Positions 1-5,082 of a DNA stretch of 5,082 bases are shown here, piece by piece. Origin of the DNA: Chlamydiia bacterium (GTDB taxonomy: Bacteria; Chlamydiota; Chlamydiia; Chlamydiales; FEN-1388). Where the stretch lies: the NCBI GenBank assembly GCA_003170575.1, contig PMZB01000297.1:1-5082 (forward strand), given 5' to 3'. The position numbers were made by a program, and so were the translations under genes. Within the stretch, counting starts at the first letter, position 1, and each line of letters begins with the position of its first letter. The notes below the pieces were generated by a model. The model saw only the letters and a list, made by a program, of their open reading frames with translations, ran no database searches and was not told the origin of the DNA.

Positions 1-1911
1 CTTGTGGATGAAGCTGCTGGTAATCTGGATAGATACACAAAATTGTTTTTGGGGACCCAAGCAAAAAGTGTAAAAAATAGTAAAGAATTTTCGGAGCTCT
101 GTAAGTTTTATAAGAAGAATATAATGCCCATAGCCACTCATGCAAGAGTTGCTAGCTGGATCAAAGCCCTTCCTATAGAAACCATACTGGAGAAAGCGAA
201 AGCTCCTCCCGCAAAATGGGAAGAGATACCATCGCTTGGTGTACTGGGCCTTGAGCTCGAAGGTGTAAAAAATGATACGGAGTATGAGCTGCTTTTTTTG
301 AGGCAGCCAGATGGAACTCGGTTTTTCTCTCCGAAAATGCTTCGGTCGATAAAGTTAGCTACCGATGTTGAAAACGTCACCAAATGGGATCCACGAGCTG
401 ATCAAGAGATTCGGCATCTAGCCCATGCTCAGGTTTGTACAGAAATTAGATATCTTTTAGGAGAAGTGTATCCTCTGATGGATGCGTTTTTTCACATGGC
501 GCCGCGAGCTAAAGGGAATGAGGTTTATTTGGCTCTTTACAAAGTATGTATTGCGCTTCTTGAAGCTTCTGTGCAGGCAGTGCATCAATTTCCAAAAGAA
601 GGTTCAAAAGGTGCCCAAGAGTATTTCCAAGATTTTCGTTCCAGTTTTAATGAGTTTTTACATTTGCAAGAATTTCAACGGTTGGTCACCTATCCGCCTC
701 ACAACGAGTATTCGTGGGAACATGCGCTCTTTAGATTAGCACAGGCCTTTTCATCCTCTCTTATCGCTGGAGCGCCTCTATCTCAAGAGCTTGTAGATGG
801 AATGAGAGCTCTTGCTTCTCAGGCGTTAACCAAAGAGGCAGAGCATGTAGGAGTGCCTGATGGTACGATTTCTCAGCAGCTCTCGGTTGAAGGATCAGCG
901 CTTCGCTCCTTCTTTAAAGAGATGAAAGGATGGCTGCTTCCACAGATGCTGCAAATTCTTGAAGAAAAGGGGTGGAGTGCATATGAGCCCCTTCTTGGAG
1001 AAAGTGTGCCTAATCACCTGTTTGACCTCTCCTGGCGCGGAGCTCTTATTCCTGTTGTACGTCTTCCTTCGCCAACCCGGCAGGAATACATCAATAAAGC
1101 AACTGTTTCGGAAGTGTTCCAGGTAGCTATGCGCAGGTATCTTTCTCAGAGGAAGGGGATTCTTGTGATCAACCTGCAAGAGAGAACAAATTGGAGAGAA
1201 AGTGCTCGTGCCACAGCTCTCGAAGAATTTTGTAAAAGAGGAGAGAAAGACGAACGGCTTTTTGTGTTCACACAAAATCGACAGAGTGAATTTTATTTCC
1301 AGACAGGTGTGTATGCAGACATGCACTTAGCGGAGGAGTTTAAAGACCAGCTGCTTTCTCAGCTCATAGAGCCGGGAAGCGGGGCAGTATGGCCTCGAGT
1401 CGTGGATGAAGGGCTTACCCAACAGATAAAGGACTTAATCCAAGCTATACACATAACCGTGTTTGGAGGGCGCAATGTGATCAACTGCGTTCGCAGAATT
1501 GCATTTATCGAGCTTGTGTATGACCTGATGATGCTTAGGGCTATCAGTATGGTGCATCCTGATGTAATCTTTGTCTCTTCTAAAAATGGCCTTGATACAG
1601 CCTTGAGCACAGTAAGTTCGCTTTTTTCGCTTTCTACTAATTTACAAGACACATCTCTTTCACAAGCAGATGTAGATTGGATGCGAACTCTTCTTTTCGG
1701 AATGCCGCTCATACATAGACATAGACTGCTTTTCCCAGAAAGACAAGAGCATCTATGCGTTTTCCTGCGGTTTCTTGAAAACACAATTTCTGTACTCGGC
1801 AAAGCAGAAAAGAAAACCCTGAAAGACGCCATCTCCGCCTTTCTTCCGCATGAGATTGTGAATGCTTCCTTGCTTCCTGCGTCAGGGCATCAGCCGACGT
1901 CTGTGAGCTGA
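1..1911 (+). CDS. Large hypothetical protein, chlamydial-type family, degenerate CX5R-like loop (5' partial)
   Basis: The reading frame is open from the first base to a TGA at 1909-1911, so the true start probably lies upstream; a GTG at 4 and an ATG at 124 are in frame, but no ribosome site can be judged. The visible part is about 635 residues (numbered from the GTG), with no signal peptide or membrane segment. Residues 135-270 look helical (around LYKVCIALLEASV, 178-190). A mixed part follows with INLQERTNWRES (389-400), then CVRRIAFIELVYDLMMLR (495-512) and a PDVIF strand leading into SSKNGLDTA (525-533). The end has RTLLFGMPLIHRHRLLFPER (561-580). From memory this order resembles a group of long hypothetical proteins of Chlamydiae whose equivalent loop often reads like CKDxxD followed by R or T. 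That resemblance is unsearched. The loop has the spacing of a CX5R phosphatase loop, but Ser526 and Thr532 stand where Cys and Arg would be, so catalysis of that kind is unlikely. Function is unknown. It converges on the operon at right. Confidence 0.8.
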   Translation, partial: LVDEAAGNLDRYTKLFLGTQAKSVKNSKEFSELCKFYKKNIMPIATHARVASWIKALPIETILEKAKAPPAKWEEIPSLGVLGLELEGVKNDTEYELLFLRQPDGTRFFSPKMLRSIKLATDVENVTKWDPRADQEIRHLAHAQVCTEIRYLLGEVYPLMDAFFHMAPRAKGNEVYLALYKVCIALLEASVQAVHQFPKEGSKGAQEYFQDFRSSFNEFLHLQEFQRLVTYPPHNEYSWEHALFRLAQAFSSSLIAGAPLSQELVDGMRALASQALTKEAEHVGVPDGTISQQLSVEGSALRSFFKEMKGWLLPQMLQILEEKGWSAYEPLLGESVPNHLFDLSWRGALIPVVRLPSPTRQEYINKATVSEVFQVAMRRYLSQRKGILVINLQERTNWRESARATALEEFCKRGEKDERLFVFTQNRQSEFYFQTGVYADMHLAEEFKDQLLSQLIEPGSGAVWPRVVDEGLTQQIKDLIQAIHITVFGGRNVINCVRRIAFIELVYDLMMLRAISMVHPDVIFVSSKNGLDTALSTVSSLFSLSTNLQDTSLSQADVDWMRTLLFGMPLIHRHRLLFPERQEHLCVFLRFLENTISVLGKAEKKTLKDAISAFLPHEIVNASLLPASGHQPTSVS

Positions 1912-1913
1912 AA

Positions 1914-1948
1914 CATGCATTTTCAAGATTTCATCTTGAAAATGCATG
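1914..1948 (+). terminator. Perfect 16-bp hairpin two bases after the stop of the upstream gene
   Basis: The arms CATGCATTTTCAAGAT (1914-1929) and ATCTTGAAAATGCATG (1933-1948) are exact reverse complements around a 3-base loop, TTC. It begins two bases after the TGA of the plus-strand gene. There is no U-tract after it on either strand (GGGAATTGG on plus, TTTCAGCTC on minus), so it is not a textbook intrinsic terminator. It may instead protect or define the 3' end of the mRNA, or work together with the stronger terminator at 2107-2146. Confidence 0.55.
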
Positions 1949-1992
1949 GGAATTGGTTATGTCTCTGTGGTGTCACGTAGGAACTGAAATAT

Positions 1993-2012
1993 TGCTTTTC
2001 CAGAAAGACAAG
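1993..2012 (+). repeat. Near-exact 20-bp copy of a segment of the upstream gene (1727-1747)
   Basis: TGCTTTTCCAGAAAGACAAG here matches 1727-1747 except for one missing C in the CCC run. In the gene the segment encodes LLFPERQE, in the conserved-looking C-terminal block. Here the matching frame reads AFPERQAA and then meets a stop. It may be a relic of a duplicated gene end. The similarity fades quickly on both sides, so this remains tentative. Confidence 0.4.
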
Positions 2013-2043
2013 CAGCTTGATCTGCTTTGTTGATATGATGTGT

Positions 2044-2209
2044 ATATACCCAAGCAAGCTGAAGAATTGGTTTTTCCCTTCGCAGAACACGCCATCTTTG
2101 ATCCCGAAAAAACAGCCCCTATGTGTAATAGTGGGCCTGTTTTTTTGGAATCAAATCTGACATGTTCTGCATCGGTAAAATCCCAATTCTTCAACTTGTT
2201 TGTGTGTAA
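2044..2209. repeat. Long imperfect inverted repeat (arms 2044-2119 and 2133-2209)
   Basis: The left arm and the reverse complement of the right arm align over 77 columns with one gap and about 59 identities. Shared blocks include TGAAGAATTGG, GCAGAACA, TTTGAT and AAAAAACAG. The loop is 13 bases (2120-2132). The right arm ends one base before the stop codon of the 130-aa minus-strand gene. Five of the differing columns are C in the left arm against T in the reversed right arm; these become G-U pairs in RNA copied from the minus strand, so that transcript folds better than the plus one. The element could be an extended terminator, a MITE-like palindrome, or two diverged inverted copies of one sequence. 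It contains open frames on both strands, both reading AEH, FD and KT, but that follows from the symmetry and is not evidence of coding. Confidence 0.75.
2107..2146. terminator. Bidirectional intrinsic terminator between convergent genes
   Basis: A-tract (2107-2112), CAG, one mismatch and CCC pair with GGG, CTG and a run of seven T (2140-2146) around a loop of about 13-15 bases. On each strand the stem is followed by a U-rich tail, as expected for factor-independent termination in both directions. It sits between the end of the plus-strand gene at 1911 and the end of the minus-strand operon at 2211, where such a site is needed. It is the core of the longer inverted repeat 2044-2209. Confidence 0.65.
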
Positions 2210-2210
2210 A

Positions 2211-2603
2211 TCAGGCAAAACCTGTGGGGGCGTTGTTGAGAAGTTCCGAAATCTTCTCTTGGAAAGAGAGATCATCAGGAAACTGACTGAAATCCCTAGT
2301 AAAAAAATCAATTCTTTGCCTTATAAAATCCCCTGTCACTATAGTTTTACGGACTTTTAGCCGTCCTATTGGGCCATCCTCTGTGTCCGTTGTTATTGTC
2401 AGCCGCCCAAAAATAACCAAATCTCTCAATTTATAGGTGGCTCCACTTTGCACGGTAACAGTTACTTCCCTGTTGCCATACACAATAAGATCGTTATCTT
2501 CACTCACCTCTGTCCCCTCTTCCGGCTCGGCTAACGACCATGAGTAGAGTTTGCGAAGTTCGGATGACGAGTATTCAGCAAGTATGTGCTCAGCTATGGC
2601 CAT
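2211..2603 (-). CDS. Small orphan protein with beta-rich centre (130 aa)
   Basis: I do not recognise this family. It starts at an ATG (2603-2601) with AGGAG seven bases upstream (2615-2611) and ends with TGA at 2213-2211. The protein is soluble and acidic in its first third, with no signal peptide or membrane segment. Residues 1-25 look helical. Residues 38-92 alternate short strands and turns (LIVYGNREVTVTVQ, YKLRDLVIFGRLTITT, GRLKVRKTIVTGDF), which could form a small beta-helix or sandwich. The tail after 93 is rich in Phe and Asp and probably helical (QEKISELLNN). It is the last gene of the minus-strand operon, 38 bp after the stop of the TIKI-like gene, and its stop almost touches the large inverted repeat. 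A role as partner, chaperone or immunity-like protein for the 656-aa neighbour is conceivable from position alone; nothing in the sequence shows it. Confidence 0.8.
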   Translation of the reverse strand: MAIAEHILAEYSSSELRKLYSWSLAEPEEGTEVSEDNDLIVYGNREVTVTVQSGATYKLRDLVIFGRLTITTDTEDGPIGRLKVRKTIVTGDFIRQRIDFFTRDFSQFPDDLSFQEKISELLNNAPTGFA

Positions 2604-2610
2604 GTTATAT

Positions 2611-2615
2611 CTCCT
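2611..2615 (-). promoter_or_regulatory. Ribosome binding site of the 130-aa gene
   Basis: AGGAG on the minus strand, seven bases before the ATG at 2603. It overlaps a 10-base perfect palindrome, CTAATATTAG (2614-2623), which is too short to call an operator. Confidence 0.65.
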
Positions 2616-2641
2616 AATATTAGAGGCTTTTTTTCAGTTCC

Positions 2642-4612
2642 TTATTCCATTTTTTTAGAAGGAATTTTTCGAACAATAACATCAAAATGAAAGGTGTGAT
2701 CCCTTTCCACCAACGATTCATTTTGAGATATACCAATGTTTTCTTCTGTTGTTTCATCTTGGATTAAAACAGAGGGACACCCAGTTAGTTGAGAAAGACC
2801 GGGGATATCCTCGTACTGTTCAATATGCGTACCCCCAGCAAAAAGGACATATTTACCTTTTTCTTTGTACGCATTGATTACTTTTACTGCATTATAATTC
2901 ATGGCGGAAATTCTTTCATGGGGGTTTGTAACTCCATCCCTTGCACTGGAGCCCATAGTATAGGTCTCATCCGTGTCGAGGCAGATGATCTGTTTAATTC
3001 CAGCTGCTTTTGCGGCTACAATCATATCTTTAAAACCATGTTTACAGTGATCGTCTAAATATAAGGATAGAGCTAAAGGCATTGGGCCGTCTTCAGACGC
3101 TGCTAAAAATTGATCGAGCTCTTTTTGCAAACTTTCTGATGGCAAGTGCTCCAGATAGAGGGTTGTTACTCCCTGTGCAACTAAATACGGAAAATGCTGG
3201 CATAAAAACTCTTTTGGTGAGCTGTCTTCATGACGTTCGCCTATACAGATGCCTAGGCTGTTTTCAAGACATGCGGATAACAACTGAGTTTCCGAACAGT
3301 GAGGAGCAGGTAAAGCAAGGGGGGGGGTTGTAGGTAGTTTGACGTGTCTGAAAAAGTGTCGAGACAGATTTGCCAACAGAAAGTGCTCCCGATCAGTACA
3401 AAAATGAGGCTCTATGAGAGTATCGGCTTTAATCGTGTATCCATCGAAAATTGTGCGATAACCGCGCCCGATCAGCTTCGTTAGGGTGCGACTATGATTG
3501 GCAAGAACGCGTATGACATTTGCTTGATATCCAAATTGCAGTGTCTTCGTTGATTCGTCAAAATGTATATTTGTGCCAGGCAATTCTTGAATAACCCCTT
3601 TTAACAGGTCAATTGCGCTTGGGGCGCCAGGCCCTTCTGTCACTGTGAAAGAAAAGAACTGCTCAGTTGAGGGAGGCTTCAACTCCAGGGCAGGTGTTTT
3701 TCCTTCTCGCGATGGGTGTTTTTTCTGTGAAAATTCTATTGCGTCATCAATGATTTTATCTTGTACGTCTGGAAATTGAATGGCAAATCCATATGCATTA
3801 AAAGACCTCTTGCGAAAAGTGCCTAATCTTTGAATAAGTTCGTGTTCCAATTCACCCGGAAATAGTGTCTGGGGCAAGTTTTGCACAATTGAAAATATAT
3901 CTACGAATGGAAAGTTCAGGCCTCCTTCAACCTGAGAGGCGGGAGGGAACGTTGCCATATTCTGATCAATGAATGAAAAGAGATTTATTTGACTGGGCCA
4001 GTGCTTGCTCATGCTGTGCAGTCTATACCAAGGTGAAGACTTGATAAGCCATTTATCTAGATCGCTTGATTGGAGAAATTCAAGTGCATCATGCGCGATT
4101 TTTTCGCGAATGCCCTTGTCACCCAGCCCAAGACCCTCTGCTGTTTCCTGATTTGTAGATAGAAGTCCTTCTAGCCATTCTGAAAAAAGAGGAGTCCTTT
4201 TTTCCGGAGAAAGAGACTGGTCAGTATTTTTTAAAAAGGTCCAGATTGTGTGAAGTGGATATAACGGCTTGTTTTTTACATCATTCGAATCCGCCAGCAT
4301 ACATTCATGAACGTAACAAAAAGAAATGATGTTGATATCTGATAGCTCTTTCTCAGTTAGTTCACAAATACGTTTCCAGGTAGGCAACATCGCTCGTTGA
4401 GTATTCGAGGTGGTTTTTATAGCGATTTTGGGAGATAAGTGCTGAAGCTCGACAGTTCGATGAAAATGTTGTTCAGCTCCCAAAGAAACTTTGGAAAAAG
4501 TGGCTTCTATTTTGCCATCTGACACTCTCCGTTGTTTATTTGGGGGCCTCAGGTCCGCTTCCTTTATCGCAGAATCTTTGGGGGCAAATGAGTTATATTC
4601 GATAGGTTCCAT
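2642..4612 (-). CDS. Effector/toxin-like protein with C-terminal TIKI/EreA/ChaN-like domain (656 aa)
   Basis: The chosen start is the ATG at 4612-4610, because AAGGA lies seven bases before it; a GTG at 4618 is only one base from that site. Residues 1-75 are polar, rich in Ser, Pro, Lys and Gln and probably disordered, like secretion leaders. Residues 78-300 look mostly helical, with no family recognised. Residues 318-400 are a mixed alpha/beta part. Residues 440-620 form a TIKI/EreA/ChaN/GumN-superfamily domain with GERH (458-461), GVTTLYLEHL (481-490), LDTDE (545-549), RISAMNYNA (567-575), GGTH (593-596) and IPGLSQLTGCPSVLI (603-617). The two GX2H motifs and the Glu-His pair are the superfamily's signature; the same style of domain is known in large toxins such as Pasteurella multocida toxin. 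Superfamily members include proteases, esterases and haem-binding proteins, so the reaction cannot be predicted. No membrane segment is seen. A C9 run interrupts the gene just before this domain. It is the middle gene of a three-gene operon. The domain call is fairly firm; an effector role is inference. Confidence 0.85.
   Translation of the reverse strand: MEPIEYNSFAPKDSAIKEADLRPPNKQRRVSDGKIEATFSKVSLGAEQHFHRTVELQHLSPKIAIKTTSNTQRAMLPTWKRICELTEKELSDINIISFCYVHECMLADSNDVKNKPLYPLHTIWTFLKNTDQSLSPEKRTPLFSEWLEGLLSTNQETAEGLGLGDKGIREKIAHDALEFLQSSDLDKWLIKSSPWYRLHSMSKHWPSQINLFSFIDQNMATFPPASQVEGGLNFPFVDIFSIVQNLPQTLFPGELEHELIQRLGTFRKRSFNAYGFAIQFPDVQDKIIDDAIEFSQKKHPSREGKTPALELKPPSTEQFFSFTVTEGPGAPSAIDLLKGVIQELPGTNIHFDESTKTLQFGYQANVIRVLANHSRTLTKLIGRGYRTIFDGYTIKADTLIEPHFCTDREHFLLANLSRHFFRHVKLPTTPPLALPAPHCSETQLLSACLENSLGICIGERHEDSSPKEFLCQHFPYLVAQGVTTLYLEHLPSESLQKELDQFLAASEDGPMPLALSLYLDDHCKHGFKDMIVAAKAAGIKQIICLDTDETYTMGSSARDGVTNPHERISAMNYNAVKVINAYKEKGKYVLFAGGTHIEQYEDIPGLSQLTGCPSVLIQDETTEENIGISQNESLVERDHTFHFDVIVRKIPSKKME
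3319..3327 (-). repeat. C9 homopolymer inside the TIKI-like gene, candidate slippage tract
   Basis: Nine consecutive G on the plus strand, C on the coding strand, encode T429-P-P-L432 in the linker before the TIKI-like domain. With the tract at nine the frame is intact. With ten C the frame reaches TGA at 3266-3264 (about 449 aa). With eight C it reaches TAG at 3255-3253 (about 452 aa). Both stops fall before GERH at 458. Runs of this length are known to slip in contingency genes, including poly-G tracts in chlamydial pmp genes. Whether this one varies cannot be seen from one sequence. Confidence 0.6.
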
Positions 4613-4619
4613 AAACACA

Positions 4620-4624
4620 TCCTT
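4620..4624 (-). promoter_or_regulatory. Ribosome binding site that decides the start of the 656-aa gene
   Basis: AAGGA on the minus strand lies seven bases from the ATG at 4612 but only one base from the in-frame GTG at 4618. This favours the ATG and a protein two residues shorter than the longest frame. Confidence 0.65.
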
Positions 4625-4641
4625 ATTGTTTTAGCCGAAGC

Positions 4642-5082
4642 TTACAACTGTTTATTCAAGACGGTGAATTCGCTTTCCACATAACCGCTTAAATCATTAT
4701 TGATAGAGAGAAACATACTTGGCTTGCCCTCTGAAATATCGAATTTGTTAAGTCGAACGATTCGTATTTGTTGGTTGTCGATACTTCTGAGGTACATTGT
4801 TTTGCTTGATAAATCAAACACAGCGGTCCACAGGGTAGGAGGACAAGGGTTTTGGGCATATGCCAAGGCGATAAAAAGGTTTGACACGGCGCCAAGTTTT
4901 GATTCGCTTTGCGGCATAACCTTTAAAGCAAAAGCAGCTTTTGCGAAACGAGGTAAAGAATCAAATGTGCCAGGCAAATCCTCTTGGCCGCCAAATTCTC
5001 TCAATCGTTTAAGAAAGGAGCAAGAATCACTATAAGAATTATTGGTTAATACTAAAATAGGAAGAGATTCTCCACTATGAAT
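4642..5082 (-). CDS. Choloylglycine hydrolase / penicillin V acylase family protein (C-terminal 146 aa, 5' partial)
   Basis: The frame is open from the window edge to TAA at 4644-4642, so the N-terminal half, with the expected nucleophilic Cys, is missing. Family members are Ntn-hydrolases, usually 320-360 aa, that cleave linear amide bonds in substrates such as conjugated bile salts, penicillin V or acyl-homoserine lactones. Visible signatures, counted from the edge, are LPILVLTNNS (7-16), with the Asn expected in the active site; LPGTFDSLPRFAKAAF (36-51), with Arg45 at the place of the conserved Arg of the SRFVR motif; and LWTAVFDLSSKTMYLRSID (87-105), followed by IRIVRLNKFDIS, the usual closing strands. 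The Asn and Arg are about 31 residues apart, shorter than the roughly 53 in Gram-positive bile salt hydrolases. That fits the Gram-negative branch, which lacks the assembly loop. A TTG at 5004 begins a shorter frame but is an internal Leu. The stop lies 29 bp before the ATG of the TIKI-like gene, so the two are probably cotranscribed. Substrate is unknown. Confidence 0.8.
   Translation of the reverse strand: MHSGESLPILVLTNNSYSDSCSFLKRLREFGGQEDLPGTFDSLPRFAKAAFALKVMPQSESKLGAVSNLFIALAYAQNPCPPTLWTAVFDLSSKTMYLRSIDNQQIRIVRLNKFDISEGKPSMFLSINNDLSGYVESEFTVLNKQL

Noticed and set aside
293..299. T7 run in the first gene as a second slippage tract
   Set aside because: Short A/T runs are common in this base composition and the run is not placed at a domain boundary.
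895..1832. Long minus-strand open frames inside the first gene (895-1326 and 1359-1832)
   Set aside because: They lie opposite a gene with family-like sequence, lack ribosome sites, and read as low-quality protein rich in Ser and Cys.
2017..2049. Possible plus-strand promoter (TTGATC and TATGAT)
   Set aside because: The two boxes are only about 11 bases apart, and no gene follows on the plus strand.
1973..2311. Minus-strand open frame of 112 codons
   Set aside because: It overlaps the 3' end of the 130-aa gene in another frame, has no Shine-Dalgarno sequence, and mirrors the inverted repeat.
2040..2360. Plus-strand open frame of 106 codons across the inverted repeat
   Set aside because: It overlaps the well-supported 130-aa gene on the other strand, has no ribosome site, and its likeness to the opposite-strand frame (AEH, FD, KT) is explained by the palindrome.
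4616..4618. GTG as start of the 656-aa gene
   Set aside because: Only one base separates it from AAGGA, while the ATG at 4612 has a seven-base spacing.
4642..5004. 120-aa frame starting at a TTG as a separate small gene
   Set aside because: The same frame continues without a stop to the window edge and matches the conserved Asn region of the amidase family, so the TTG is an internal Leu.
1..5082. CRISPR arrays, tRNA or rRNA genes, transposases
   Set aside because: No regularly spaced repeats, cloverleaf-like segments or transposase motifs were seen on either strand.

Overview
The window carries four protein genes in a convergent layout and no RNA genes. It looks like accessory DNA from an intracellular bacterium. 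A member of the Chlamydiae, of the environmental Waddlia/Parachlamydia/Simkania type, is my best guess. That guess rests on remembered resemblance of the first gene to a family of long chlamydial hypothetical proteins, on the moderately AT-rich composition, and on Shine-Dalgarno-led genes. It was not verified by any search.

Left part (1-1911, plus strand): the 3' portion of a long hypothetical gene. It encodes a helical protein whose C-terminal third has the layout of that chlamydial family. A loop shaped like a CX5R phosphatase signature is present, but the Cys and Arg positions are Ser and Thr. A perfect 16-bp hairpin starts two bases after its stop.

Middle (1912-2210): a 299-bp convergent intergenic region. 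It holds the small hairpin, a 20-bp near-copy of part of the upstream gene, and a long imperfect inverted repeat (2044-2209, arms about 77 nt, about 59 of 77 columns matching by hand alignment). A good bidirectional intrinsic terminator (2107-2146) forms the core of the inverted repeat.

Right part (2211-5082, minus strand): three closely spaced genes that look like one operon, read from right to left. First is the C-terminal 146 residues of a choloylglycine hydrolase/penicillin V acylase family Ntn-hydrolase, cut by the window edge. After 29 bp from its stop to the chosen ATG comes a 656-aa protein whose last 200 residues are a TIKI/EreA/ChaN-like domain, with GERH and GGTH as the two GX2H motifs, of the type found in large bacterial toxins and effectors. 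After 38 bp comes a 130-aa orphan protein with a beta-rich centre. The operon promoter lies outside the window.

The most interesting point is a run of nine C (coding strand) in the 656-aa gene, directly before the TIKI-like domain. A slip of one base in either direction gives a stop within about 25 codons, just before GERH, so the domain would be switched off. This could be a phase-variable host-interaction or toxin-like locus, paired with an amidase family gene. How the three products work together is inference; no partner or substrate can be read from the sequence.
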